Below, in pieces: positions 7,882-16,079 of a stretch of 46,780 bases of DNA (its first letter is position 1; the number at the start of each line of letters is the position of its first letter). The translations under genes and the position numbers were made by a program. This DNA is from Nocardia jinanensis. GTDB lineage: Bacteria > Actinomycetota > Actinomycetes > Mycobacteriales > Mycobacteriaceae. The DNA is taken from NCBI RefSeq assembly GCF_014645735.1, contig NZ_BMMH01000012.1:157931-204710 (forward strand), written 5' to 3'. The notes under the pieces were generated by a model that saw nothing but the letters and a program-made list of their open reading frames with translations, ran no database searches and was not told the DNA's origin.

Positions 7882-9099
7882 ATGCCAGAGGCCGTCATCG
7901 TTTCCGTTGCTCGCTCCCCCATCGGCCGGGCCAACAAGGGGTCGCTGGTGAGCATGCGGCCCGACGACCTCGCCGCGCAGATGGTGCGCGCCGCACTGGA
8001 CAAGGTCCCCGCCCTGTCGCCCGCCGATATCGACGATCTGATGCTCGGCTGCGGCCAGCCCGCCGGCGAATCCGGTTTCAACATGGCCAAGGTCGTCGCC
8101 ACCCAGCTGGGTTACGACTACATGCCCGGCACCACCGTGAACCGCTACTGTTCCTCCTCGCTACAGACCACCCGGATGGCGTTCCACGCCATCAAGGCCG
8201 GCGAGGGTCACGCCTTCATCTCCGCCGGTGTGGAAACCGTCTCCAGGTTCCCGAAGGGCACCGCCGACGGCTGGCCCGACACCCACAACCCGCTGTTCGG
8301 CACCGCCGAGGAACGCACCGCCACCTCCGCGCAGGGCGGGGTGAGCTGGCGCGACCCGCGCGAAAACGACACCATCCCCGACGTCTACATCGCCATGGGC
8401 CAGACCGCGGAGAACGTCGCCTCGTTCACCGGGATCTCCCGTGAGGACCAGGACCACTGGGGCGTGCGGTCGCAGAACCGTGCCGAAGAAGCCATCAAGG
8501 CCGGCTTCTTCGAACGCGAGATCACCCCGGTCACCCTGCCCGACGGCACCGTCGTCTCCACCGACGACGGCCCCCGCCCCGGCACCAGCTACGAGAAGAT
8601 CTCCCAGCTCAAGCCGGTCTTCCGCCCCGACGGCACGGTTACCGCCGGTAACGCCTGCCCGCTCAACGACGGCGCCGCGGCACTGGTGGTCATGAGTGAC
8701 ACCAAGGCCAAGGAACTGGGCCTGACCCCGCTGGCCCGGATCGTATCCACCGGTGTCTCCGGTCTCTCCCCCGAGATCATGGGCCTGGGCCCGATCGAAG
8801 CGGTGCGCAAAGCGCTGAAGCTGGCCGATAAGACCATCGGCGATATCGACCTCTACGAGATCAACGAGGCTTTCGCGGTGCAGGTGCTGGGCTCGGCCCG
8901 GGAACTGGGTATGGACGAGGACAAGCTGAACGTCTCCGGTGGCGCCATCGCCCTCGGTCACCCGTTCGGTATGACCGGCGCCCGCATCACCGCCACGCTC
9001 ATCAACAACCTGCAAACCCACGACAAGCAGTTCGGTCTGGAGACCATGTGCGTCGGTGGTGGCCAGGGCATGGCGATGATCATCGAGCGCTTGAGCTGA
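7882..9099 (+). CDS. fadA3: Acetyl-CoA acetyltransferase / beta-ketothiolase
   Basis: 405 residues of the degradative thiolase family: cleaves 3-ketoacyl-CoA with CoA or condenses two acetyl-CoA. Seen: nucleophile Cys90 in NRYCSSSLQ, the NEAF motif, His360 in GGAIALGHPFG and Cys390 in CVGGGQGMA, so the catalytic set is complete. The start follows AAGGAG (7871-7876) by 5 bases; the in-frame ATG or GTG codons from 7822 lack such a site. The fadA3 symbol rests on gene order shared with Rv1074c and on general similarity. A strong terminator follows directly. Confidence 0.88.
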   Translation: MPEAVIVSVARSPIGRANKGSLVSMRPDDLAAQMVRAALDKVPALSPADIDDLMLGCGQPAGESGFNMAKVVATQLGYDYMPGTTVNRYCSSSLQTTRMAFHAIKAGEGHAFISAGVETVSRFPKGTADGWPDTHNPLFGTAEERTATSAQGGVSWRDPRENDTIPDVYIAMGQTAENVASFTGISREDQDHWGVRSQNRAEEAIKAGFFEREITPVTLPDGTVVSTDDGPRPGTSYEKISQLKPVFRPDGTVTAGNACPLNDGAAALVVMSDTKAKELGLTPLARIVSTGVSGLSPEIMGLGPIEAVRKALKLADKTIGDIDLYEINEAFAVQVLGSARELGMDEDKLNVSGGAIALGHPFGMTGARITATLINNLQTHDKQFGLETMCVGGGQGMAMIIERLS

Positions 9100-9117
9100 T
9101 CGCGTCACCAGCGGCGG

Positions 9118-9162
9118 AAACGACCCCTGCGCAGGCATCCGATGCCCGCGCAGGGGTCGTTT
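9118..9162. terminator. Rho-independent-type terminator after fadA3
   Basis: A 15-bp perfect outer stem (9118-9132 with 9148-9162) ends in TTT and encloses a further GGCAT/ATGCC pair. It lies between convergent fadA3 and vapC and could serve both. Confidence 0.85.
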
Positions 9163-9233
9163 TCTCGGGTGCGGCAGGCTTCGGGGTTCGCCGCACATCG
9201 CACCCGGCTCGGTCCACTTCGAACGAGACTCGC

Positions 9234-9653
9234 TCAGCCCGCAGTTCCGCGAGGCACAATCCATTCCATCGGCTGTCCGGTGAGATCGCCGATGAGGTCG
9301 AAATCGCGGTCGTAGTGCAACACTATGAGCTCGGCGAGTTCGGCGGTCGCGGCGATGATGAGGTCCGGCAGCGGTCGACGGTGTTGCCCGCGCTGAGCGA
9401 GACGGCGTTGAACATCGAGGGCTCGTTTCATGGCGGCGCCATCGGTCGCAGCCCAAGGCAACGCTCGAAGTGCCGTGTCGAGACGTGAGTAGTCGCTGCT
9501 GTTACGCGCCGAGTAGAGCAGTTCGAGGGCGACCATTTCGCAGACTGCCAGGCGCCCCGCAGCCATTTCACGGTCCAAGCGCTGAGCTGCCTCTTCTGAG
9601 TTGTACCGCTGGGCATGGGCGGATTTATCGGCCAAGTAGACCGGTGTGCTCAC
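9234..9653 (-). CDS. vapC: PIN-domain ribonuclease toxin VapC
   Basis: 139 residues. PIN-fold signs: YLADKSA with the first metal-binding Asp at D9, an acidic EMVALELL helix, and the late PLPDLIIAA block supplying another carboxylate, followed by LHYDRDFDLI. Such toxins cleave tRNA or rRNA when freed from VapB. The GTG start overlaps the vapB stop in a GTGA quartet, as expected for a translationally coupled pair. Length is typical. The RNA target cannot be predicted. Confidence 0.85.
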   Translation of the reverse strand: MSTPVYLADKSAHAQRYNSEEAAQRLDREMAAGRLAVCEMVALELLYSARNSSDYSRLDTALRALPWAATDGAAMKRALDVQRRLAQRGQHRRPLPDLIIAATAELAELIVLHYDRDFDLIGDLTGQPMEWIVPRGTAG

Positions 9654-9844
9654 TCCCAGGCTCCGCGCATGGTCTCCGGATCGAGATCGAGCTGCAGGGT
9701 CCGGAACGTTTCGACGGCCTGAGCACGCCGACGCTCGTCGAGCACGTGTGCCAAGGCACGGTTCACCGTCTCCGTCTTGCCGTGGGTGCCCAGGATCCGC
9801 GCGACCTCTTCCCAGTTTTCATCTAGATCAATAGTGGTGCGCAT
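9650..9844 (-). CDS. vapB: VapB-type antitoxin (ribbon-helix-helix)
   Basis: 64 residues starting MRTTIDLDENWEEVA, the beta strand and helix of a ribbon-helix-helix DNA-binding domain, followed by TETVNRALAHVLDE and a C-terminal tail that would bind VapC. CGGAGG lies 8 bases ahead of the ATG. It is the first gene of the vapBC operon and is expected to bind its own promoter in complex with the toxin. Confidence 0.85.
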   Translation of the reverse strand: MRTTIDLDENWEEVARILGTHGKTETVNRALAHVLDERRRAQAVETFRTLQLDLDPETMRGAWE

Positions 9845-9853
9845 CTACCCGAC

Positions 9854-9896
9854 CTCCGATGTGATGCGAAATATGCCACCATATGATATCAACCGG
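9854..9896 (-). promoter_or_regulatory. vapBC promoter/operator region
   Basis: The AT-rich stretch before vapB contains overlapping palindromes GATATC and CATATG and a TTGATA that could be the -35 hexamer. Autoregulation by VapBC is usual; the exact operator is inferred. Confidence 0.35.
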
Positions 9897-9988
9897 CTAG
9901 CCTTCTCTGCATCGCCGAGCATTCGACATAGACAGCCACACAACGGACAACAGCCCCGTAGGAAGCGTCTTCGACCGGAACTCGCTGT

Positions 9989-10672
9989 CTATTTCTCGTT
10001 CTGCCGACGAACCATCTCGGTGATCCAGATGGGCGCGAACGGGGATGTGCAGCCCGGGGAGGTCGGGTAGTCCTCGAGCACCCTCAGCCGTTCACCGATA
10101 TCGATCGCCCGGGCGCGGTACTCGGGATGCTCGATCCCGATCTGGGCCAGGCAGGTGTTCATCGACCACTGCAGGCGATCCGGCGCGCCCTTCATCTCCG
10201 TTTCGACGGTGTCGAGCAGTCCGGCGAGGTCGAGACCGTCGGGCTTCTTGGTCACACGTTCGGCGGTCAACCCCCAGCCTGCACTCGCCACCACAGGATC
10301 CGGATCGCCGAACCAGGCCAGGCGCAGTTCTTCGGCGTGCGGGTTCTTCTTCACCACGTAGTTCACGAGCCAGTCGTGCACCTTCGGTGTCCGCGCCTCG
10401 CGCAGCATGGCGTCCAGCTCGTCGCGCTCGAAGGCTTTCGGACGGCAGATCAGGAGCGCCAGTAGCCGCGCCGCCGTGTCTCCGGTCGCCCATAGCCCGC
10501 GCGCGAGTTCCTGCTGCGTCTTCAGCCGTTTCGCGACCGCCCGCAATTTCGTGAGGTTCACACCGTGATCGTCGCCGTGCCGCTCGTTCACCGCGCGGAT
10601 CTTCGGGTCCTCGAGATCGGCCAATTCGGCCATCACCTCGGCCACGGTCGCGCCTGTCGTCGTCTCGGTCAC
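9989..10672 (-). CDS. DNA alkylation repair protein (AlkD-like HEAT-repeat glycosylase)
   Basis: 227 residues from a GTG start preceded by AGGAGG at 5 bases; the ATG at 10723 is in frame but has no ribosome site. It is wholly helical, with repeating hydrophobic patterns typical of HEAT-like AlkD proteins: TVAEVMAELADLEDPKIRAV at the start, KVHDWLVNYVVKKNP and LRLAWFGDPDPVVASAGWG in the middle. AlkD enzymes excise positively charged 3- and 7-alkylpurines without base flipping. Catalytic residues cannot be assigned with certainty without alignment. It stands alone between vapBC and small unknown ORFs, in an accessory region. Confidence 0.75.
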   Translation of the reverse strand: MTETTTGATVAEVMAELADLEDPKIRAVNERHGDDHGVNLTKLRAVAKRLKTQQELARGLWATGDTAARLLALLICRPKAFERDELDAMLREARTPKVHDWLVNYVVKKNPHAEELRLAWFGDPDPVVASAGWGLTAERVTKKPDGLDLAGLLDTVETEMKGAPDRLQWSMNTCLAQIGIEHPEYRARAIDIGERLRVLEDYPTSPGCTSPFAPIWITEMVRRQNEK

Positions 10673-10842
10673 CACAGCCTCCTGCCCGTCACGTGCGAAC
10701 TTCAGCGTAGGACAGGACGGCATGCGCGGCCCGGACAACGCACCGAGCCGCACGGCCCGGCCGGCGCGTCCGCAGCTGCGATAGCCGGGCAGTCCCAGGA
10801 CCAACCCCGGACGAGATCGGACAACGAGACGCGCCCGGTGCG

Positions 10843-11133
10843 TCAGAGCCCGCATCCGAGGACCCCGGTCGCGGTCACCAGATCGGCGAATCGGGTAACC
10901 ATCCGCCACGCCCTTGCTTCCCGCGCCTCCCGGGCGCTCAGGTACGGGATCACGATCGCCGCCGCGTCGAAGTCCAACACGTGTTGTACGGCGATCCGCG
11001 CCGCGAGCTCCGGCCCGGTGTCGGTGTACACCGTGTACACCACCCGAAGGCCGTGGGCCCGGGACAACCGCTCGATCTGCCCGCTGTCGCAGTCCGGCCG
11101 GCAGAGCACGATCGCCCGCCTGCCGACGGTCAC
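10843..11133 (-). CDS. Small hypothetical protein, weakly resolvase-N-like
   Basis: 96 residues from a GTG whose first base pairs form a GTGA overlap with the upstream ORF stop. The pattern of a strand (RRAIVLCRPD), a helix and a second strand (LRVVYTVYTD), then AAAIVIPYL, is like the alpha/beta fold of serine-recombinase N domains, but no catalytic Arg-Ser set is apparent. I do not recognise the family. The upstream overlap and same strand imply an operon with the 96-residue ORF ahead of it. Confidence 0.5.
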   Translation of the reverse strand: MTVGRRAIVLCRPDCDSGQIERLSRAHGLRVVYTVYTDTGPELAARIAVQHVLDFDAAAIVIPYLSAREAREARAWRMVTRFADLVTATGVLGCGL

Positions 11134-11420
11134 CGGCGCGCCTCGGCGGCATACTCCGCCGCCGCCGCGTAGCGCGGGCAGCGATGCGCGGCGTGGACGT
11201 CCATCACCTGATGTGCGTGCGCGTACCCGCGGATCGGCTCCCGCGAGCGGCAATGGACGGTGGAATGTTCGGCGGGTAACGCTCGAAGCCTGTCGGCGAG
11301 CCTGCGCAGCACCGCCGGATCGTCGGTGACCCAATTCTTGCCCGCCTGCCACAGCCGGACCGTGGCGGCCATGGCGAGATTGTGCGGGGGCGCGGGTGGG
11401 CAGGGACGGTGACTCCTCAC
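11130..11420 (-). CDS. Small hypothetical protein divergent from XRE regulator
   Basis: 96 residues from GTG at 11420 (AAGAGG 9 bases upstream); an ATG at 11373 would give 80. The core is RLWQAGKNWVTDDPAVLRRL followed by a stretch with several Cys and His (VHCRS, HAHQVMDVHAAHRCP) that might bind a metal. No family recognised. Translationally coupled to the next ORF by GTGA and divergent from the XRE/TPR regulator, which may control the pair. Confidence 0.5.
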   Translation of the reverse strand: MRSHRPCPPAPPHNLAMAATVRLWQAGKNWVTDDPAVLRRLADRLRALPAEHSTVHCRSREPIRGYAHAHQVMDVHAAHRCPRYAAAAEYAAEARR

Positions 11421-11440
11421 GCATGGGCACCTCTTCGGTG

Positions 11441-11511
11441 TTGTTGTAAGTGGGCTTGATTCGCCATAAAGGCTCGTAGCGCCCAATCCCCCGAAGGGAC
11501 AAAACCTTTGG
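11441..11511 (+). promoter_or_regulatory. Divergent promoter and possible operator of XRE locus
   Basis: TTGTTG (11441-11446) and CATAAA (11465-11470) with an 18-base spacer form a plausible promoter for the XRE gene. An imperfect inverted repeat, CCGAAGG-N7-CCTTTGG (11491-11511, 6 of 7 pairs), lies between it and the start codon and could bind the regulator itself. Inference only. Confidence 0.3.
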
Positions 11512-11549
11512 CACCATGGGAACGAGGGCCGATGCAGGATGTGATAGCT

Positions 11550-12761
11550 ATGAGCACCGAGCAGAAGAACGACGGCGTGGGAGCTCGCGTAGCCGAGGAA
11601 CGCAAACTCGCCGGCTGGACTCAGGCCCGCCTGGCTTCCACGGCGAACGTCTCGACATCACTGGTCAAAGCCGTGGAACAGGGGCGAGCACCCGCCTCGC
11701 CCGCCTTCATCTCCGCCTGCGGGCGCGCGCTGAAGGTCGGCGTCACCGCGCTGCTCGAGCAGCCCTACCCGCGAACTACTCGCGACGAACAGCTGGTCCA
11801 CGCCGGAATACCGGACATTCGCCGGGAACTCGCGGTGTACCGCATCCCTCCCGAAGATATTCCGCCTCGGACACTGCACGAACTGACCGGGGACGTAGCT
11901 CGCGCGTCCAAGATGCGGCATATGGTGAACCTGGGGGAGCTGGGCGAACTCCTCCCGTCCCTGTTACACGATCTGCGGGTGGCCTGGTATTCCAGCAGCG
12001 GCACGGACCAGGAGCGGATATTCGGTCTGCTGGCAGAGACCTACGCGGCGACATCGCAGGCGGTGTACAAACTCGGCTACATCGACCTGGCCTCACTGGC
12101 GGTGGACCGCTACGAATGGGCGGCGGCCCGGTCCGGCGACAAACTCGCGGTGCTGGCGGGCGACTATCAGCGAGCCGGCGAAATGATCGGCGTGGCCGAT
12201 TGGGCGGGCGCCGAGCGGTTTTTGGAAGAGAGCCGCAAGACAATCGAGCCGAAAATCGGCAAGGGCGATCCCGCCACGCTGGCGATGTGGGGCAACCTGC
12301 ATCTGAAGTCGGGTCTCGCCGCCGCGCGGGCCGGGCGGCGCGACACCGCGGATGCGCATCTCGCCGAGGCGACGGAAACCGCCGCGCGGATCGGTGCGGA
12401 TCGAGACGACTACCGGCTGTGCTTCGGCCCGACCAACGTGCAGATCTGGTCGGTGGGTCTGGCGGTCGAGATGCTGGACGGTACCGAAGCTGTGAAGCGG
12501 TCGGTAAGAGTGAAACTTTCTGCGGGTACCCCGCGGGAGCGAGCCGGCCATCACTACATCGACCTGGCGCGGGGGTTCCTACTACACGGAGATCGGGACG
12601 GGGCGCTCTCGGCCTTGCAGTCCGCACGGCGAATCGCACCGACACAGACCCGATATCACCCGATGGTGCACGAGACGGTGCGCGCCCTGGCGCGGCAGGA
12701 TGCCCGCTCGACGGAGACGGTGCGCGGATTCGCGGCATGGTGCGGAATGGGCCGGAGGTAG
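11550..12761 (+). CDS. XRE-family regulator with TPR-like C-terminal domain
   Basis: 403 residues. Residues 11-68 form a Cro/cI-type helix-turn-helix (GWTQARLASTANVS then SLVKAVEQG). The remaining 330 residues are helical with TPR-like alternation, the layout of the many Streptomyces and Nocardia XRE regulators that sense a peptide or small ligand. Starts at 11532 and 11508 are in frame; 11550 was chosen because the HTH follows closely, but none has a strong ribosome site. It is divergent from two small coupled ORFs and followed 102 bp later by a second regulator of the same kind. A deleted copy of part of this gene occurs at 15813-15909. Confidence 0.8.
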   Translation: MSTEQKNDGVGARVAEERKLAGWTQARLASTANVSTSLVKAVEQGRAPASPAFISACGRALKVGVTALLEQPYPRTTRDEQLVHAGIPDIRRELAVYRIPPEDIPPRTLHELTGDVARASKMRHMVNLGELGELLPSLLHDLRVAWYSSSGTDQERIFGLLAETYAATSQAVYKLGYIDLASLAVDRYEWAAARSGDKLAVLAGDYQRAGEMIGVADWAGAERFLEESRKTIEPKIGKGDPATLAMWGNLHLKSGLAAARAGRRDTADAHLAEATETAARIGADRDDYRLCFGPTNVQIWSVGLAVEMLDGTEAVKRSVRVKLSAGTPRERAGHHYIDLARGFLLHGDRDGALSALQSARRIAPTQTRYHPMVHETVRALARQDARSTETVRGFAAWCGMGRR

Positions 12762-12863
12762 GCCGATAATGGCTTTTCGATACCGGCTCGCGAGCCGGTC
12801 GCCGACGACCTGCCGGAAAGTGTTCTGCGGCCATCCTGCACGAACACGAGTGAGCTGAGTCCG

Positions 12864-14090
12864 ATGTCGACCGATGAACTATCGATAGGAACCCGCATCC
12901 GAAGAGCTCGCGAGTCGGCTCGTATCTCCCGCGCCGATCTGGCTCGTCTACTGGGCCGCTCCGCCGAATGGCTCGGGGCTGTCGAAACCGAACGACTGGA
13001 ACCGCCCAGGCTATCGATCCTGCTACGGATTGCCCGTGCTCTCGAGCTGAATGACCTCGCCGAACTGACCGGCGACGGACATGCTGTACCAGTGGCGGTG
13101 TTCGCCGGCGAACAGCACAGTGCCCTGTCCGATGTCCAGGCAGCGCTGACCGAGTACCGCCTGACCCCTCCTACATCTCCCGCGAACATCCGCCACTTGG
13201 AGGAACGACTGAGGCAGGCGTGGGTCGTTCGGCATTCCAGTTCCGACCATCGAACCCGGCTCGGCGCACTGCTGCCCGGTCTGATCAAAGATGCCCAGGG
13301 CGCCGCGCGGGCCGGCGGGGACAGCCACCGACAGGCCCGTCGCGTACTGGCCGGGGTGTATCAGCTGGCGGATTTCTATGTGGCGTATCAACCCGCTACG
13401 GAACTGGTTTGGATGGTGGCCGACCGCGCTCTGTCCGAGGGCTACGCGGCGGACGACCCCTACGTGATCGCTTGTGGAGCATGGGCGATGACCCAGGCAT
13501 TGCGAGACTCGGGGCGCTGGGAAGAGGCCATTGCGCTGGCTCGGGATGCCGCCGAGCAGTTGGCACCGTACCTGGATCGCAACGGAACGCCCGACGATTG
13601 GCGTGGAATTCACGGCGCGCTGTACGCGGAGGTCGCCTACGTGCACGCTCGTCGCGGTCGCCACGGTGATGCCTGGGCGAACTGGGAGAAGGCCGACCGG
13701 ACGGCGCAGTCGCTCGGCCCGAGGTATCGCCATGTGCAGACGTCCTTCTCGGTGCCGGTGATGGCCGCACACGCGACAACCCTGGGCGTGGAGTTGCGCA
13801 GGGCGGGCGAGGCGGTGCAGGCCGCGCGTTCGTTCGACGCCGATCTGATCGCCTCCGTGCCCCGTAGAAGCAGGCATTTCATCGAGGTGGCGCGAGCTCA
13901 TCACCAGCGTGACGAGTCGGTCGCCGCGCTGGCTCTCCTGGACAAATCGGCACGCACTGCGATCGAAACGATCCGCTACAACGGGTACGCGCGCCAGATT
14001 CTGCATTCGCTGATGGAGAAGCCACCGTCGGGCATGCGCGCCGACGTGAACGATCTGTGCGAGAGGGTGGGGCTGATCGCTGCGGCATGA
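12864..14090 (+). CDS. Second XRE-family regulator with TPR-like domain
   Basis: 408 residues. HTH at about 8-65 (SRADLARLLGRSAEWLGAVE), then a linker and a long helical region with tryptophan- and alanine-rich TPR-like units, for example ELVWMVADRAL and WANWEKADRTAQ. The same architecture as the gene upstream but low identity, so they are distant paralogues and not a recent duplication. Target genes unknown; the next gene on the strand is a ferric-reductase-like protein 238 bp away with its own ribosome site. Confidence 0.8.
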   Translation: MSTDELSIGTRIRRARESARISRADLARLLGRSAEWLGAVETERLEPPRLSILLRIARALELNDLAELTGDGHAVPVAVFAGEQHSALSDVQAALTEYRLTPPTSPANIRHLEERLRQAWVVRHSSSDHRTRLGALLPGLIKDAQGAARAGGDSHRQARRVLAGVYQLADFYVAYQPATELVWMVADRALSEGYAADDPYVIACGAWAMTQALRDSGRWEEAIALARDAAEQLAPYLDRNGTPDDWRGIHGALYAEVAYVHARRGRHGDAWANWEKADRTAQSLGPRYRHVQTSFSVPVMAAHATTLGVELRRAGEAVQAARSFDADLIASVPRRSRHFIEVARAHHQRDESVAALALLDKSARTAIETIRYNGYARQILHSLMEKPPSGMRADVNDLCERVGLIAAA

Positions 14091-14328
14091 GTCGTGCAGA
14101 CGACCATCGGCCACAACTGACCACCCGTAGAGCCCGTTGGGCGGACCAGACCCTTCCACGGCAGGCCGGGCAATATCGTTGATCGCCCGTACCGGTTCGC
14201 ACACGACAGCTACTCGCCGTGTCGCACCCGGACGACACACGTAGCCAGGACCGGGATGCGTAGCCGAGTCGCGGTTAGCGTGGGACGTCGGCCGGGCGTA
14301 GCCGAACACCCCTTCGGTCGGGAGGTCA

Positions 14329-15648
14329 GTGGTGTCTGTCGTGGTCCGGGGAATCGGATGGATCGTGCTGTATATCGCGGTGGCGGTGGTGCCGCTGGTG
14401 TTCGCCGTGATCGGACCCGTCGAGGGCGGGCGGGGGTTCTGGGTGGAATTCTCGGTCGCTCTGGGCTTCGTGGGGATGTCGATGCTCGGCGCCCAGTTCG
14501 CGCTGGTCGCCCGATTCCGGGCCGTCGCGGCGCCTTTCGGCGAGGATGCCCTGGTGCAGTTCCATCGCCAGGTCTCCTATGTGGCGCTGGCGTTCGTTCT
14601 CGCCCACCCGATCCTGCTCCAGATCGGTGGCGTCGACATCGTGGCACTGATGAATCTCGCCGAGGCCCCGTGGCGGGCCCGTTGCGCGGTCGCGTCCACG
14701 GTGCTGCTGCTGATCGTGGTGACGACCTCGGTATGGCGGCGACGGCTGCGGATCCGGTACGAGGTGTGGCAGGTGGTCCACGGTGTGCTGTCGGTGGCCG
14801 TGGTGGGGCTGGCGTTGGCGCATATGCTGCTGGTCGGCTACTACCTCGACACGACCTGGAAGGTCTGGTTGTGGACGGTGATGACGCTGGCGTTGGTCGG
14901 GCTGCTGGTGTGGGTGCGGGTCGTCGCACCGATCCGCCGGCTGCGGCGGCCGTGGCGCGTCGAACAGAACACCGCCGAACACGGCGATGCCCGAACCCTC
15001 ACGCTCATCCCGGCCGGACACGACGGTCTGCGTTTCGCGCCGGGACAGTTCGGGTGGCTGACCGTCGACCGGTCCCCTTTCGCGATCACCGCGCACCCGT
15101 TCTCGTTCTCCTCCAGCGCCGAGAACCACGACCGAGTCCAGATCACCATCAAAGCGCTCGGTGATTTCACCTCCACCATCGGCGATATCACCCCCGGCAC
15201 CCGCGCTTTCCTCGACGGCCCGAGCGGAGTGTTCACCCCCGACCGCCACGAAGGCCCGGGGTTCGTCCTGATAGCCGGCGGCGTCGGAATCACCCCCATG
15301 ATCTCGATCCTGCGCACCATGGCCGACCGTGGTGATCGTCGCCCGTTCCTGCTGTTCTACGCGTTCCGCACCGTGGGCGAGCAAACCTTCGACGACGAGA
15401 TCGCCGGGGCGGCCCGGCGCCTGGACCTGACCGTGGTGCCGGTGCCGCAGTACCCGCCGCCGGAGTGGGACGGTGAAAGCGGGTTCGTCGACCGCGCACT
15501 GCTCGAGCGCCACCTTCCCGAGCGCTACCTGCACCGGCAGTACTTCGTCTGCGGACCCGCGCCCATGGTCACCGCGGTGGAGGATGCGCTCGCCGCAGTG
15601 AACGTACCGGCCGACCGCGTCCACACCGAACGCTTCGACTTCGTCTGA
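14329..15648 (+). CDS. Ferric-reductase-like transmembrane flavocytochrome
   Basis: 439 residues. About six membrane helices occupy residues 8-200. Two pairs of histidines, H79/H93 and H151/H165, each 13 residues apart on two helices, match the two-heme arrangement of ferric reductases and NADPH oxidases. The cytosolic half has an FAD block (HPFSFSSS), a pyridine-nucleotide block (GGVGITPMISIL) and a C-terminal FVCGPAPM. It should carry electrons from NAD(P)H through FAD and hemes to an outside acceptor such as Fe(III) or oxygen. GGGAGG (14320-14325) precedes two adjacent GTG codons; 14332 is as likely a start as 14329. A tiny membrane-peptide ORF follows after 15 bp. Confidence 0.85.
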   Translation: MVSVVVRGIGWIVLYIAVAVVPLVFAVIGPVEGGRGFWVEFSVALGFVGMSMLGAQFALVARFRAVAAPFGEDALVQFHRQVSYVALAFVLAHPILLQIGGVDIVALMNLAEAPWRARCAVASTVLLLIVVTTSVWRRRLRIRYEVWQVVHGVLSVAVVGLALAHMLLVGYYLDTTWKVWLWTVMTLALVGLLVWVRVVAPIRRLRRPWRVEQNTAEHGDARTLTLIPAGHDGLRFAPGQFGWLTVDRSPFAITAHPFSFSSSAENHDRVQITIKALGDFTSTIGDITPGTRAFLDGPSGVFTPDRHEGPGFVLIAGGVGITPMISILRTMADRGDRRPFLLFYAFRTVGEQTFDDEIAGAARRLDLTVVPVPQYPPPEWDGESGFVDRALLERHLPERYLHRQYFVCGPAPMVTAVEDALAAVNVPADRVHTERFDFV

Positions 15649-15663
15649 CCCGGAGGCCCGGAT

Positions 15664-15753
15664 ATGCGACATACCTACACCACCCGCGCGGTATGGGCGA
15701 TCACCTTCATCCTGCTCGCCGCCTGCACCTGGTTCGCGCTGGCCCTGGCCTGA
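15664..15753 (+). CDS. 29-residue single-span membrane peptide
   Basis: ATG at 15664 with GGAGG seven bases upstream (15652-15656), 15 bp after the reductase stop. It encodes a basic N-terminus (MRHTYTTR) and one hydrophobic helix (AITFILLAACTWFALALA) reaching the stop. The good ribosome site, tight spacing and coherent membrane helix argue for a genuine small protein, perhaps a subunit or stabiliser of the flavocytochrome. No family is known to me; too short for normal gene finders. Confidence 0.55.
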   Translation: MRHTYTTRAVWAITFILLAACTWFALALA

Positions 15754-15760
15754 GTCGCAC

Positions 15761-15909
15761 AGCCGGACCAGAGTGACCGTGCGGCCGAGGGCACAACCCC
15801 AGGCCGCCTTCGTCCGAAGTCGGCTCCCGCCGCCGCGCGGGCCGGGCGGCGCGACACTGCGGATGCGCAGCTGCGGGCACCCGCGAGAGCGAGCCGGCCA
15901 TCGCTACAA
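15761..15909. pseudogene. Mosaic of gene fragments (BI-1-like and XRE/TPR-like)
   Basis: 15761-15812 aligns with 21482-21533, near the 3' end of the BI-1 gene, with about 45 of 52 positions equal. 15813-15871 aligns with 12302-12360 inside the first XRE/TPR gene (54 of 59), and 15872-15909 continues at 12521-12559 with one base missing, so 160 bp of the XRE sequence are deleted. The two donors are unrelated genes, which makes this intergenic space a scar of recombination. It explains most of the 326-bp gap between 15754 and 16079; nothing is recognised in the rest. Confidence 0.65.
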
Positions 15910-16079
15910 GGGTTGGGCTCGTCGCGACGGCATGCGGCTGTTCGTCGGCGACCAGCGGCGGACAGCCGAGTTGACAGTCGGTGAATTCAGCACATCGGGA
16001 CCGGCGAAACAGCAGGTCACATAGACGCGAAAACGCATATCGCTAGCGTGATCCGGGCGGATCGAGGACCATTGAACAG

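Noticed and set aside
10673..11152. N-terminal extension of the AlkD-like protein to 387 residues
   Set aside because: The extension is a shadow of the small 96-residue ORF; a GTG with AGGAGG lies at 10672.
11516..12769. 417-codon frame overlapping the first XRE gene in another phase
   Set aside because: The XRE frame has a helix-turn-helix and TPR pattern; the other is Arg/Gly-rich noise.
14326..15672. 448-codon minus-strand frame
   Set aside because: Antisense to the flavocytochrome gene; no protein features.
15773..16024. 83-codon plus-strand ORF
   Set aside because: It is a composite of the two gene fragments in the scar region, read in the wrong phase, without a ribosome site.
9189..16079. 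Integrated mobile element
   Set aside because: Toxin-antitoxin genes, regulators and debris suggest a variable block, but no integrase, transposase, attachment-site repeat or tRNA boundary could be found.
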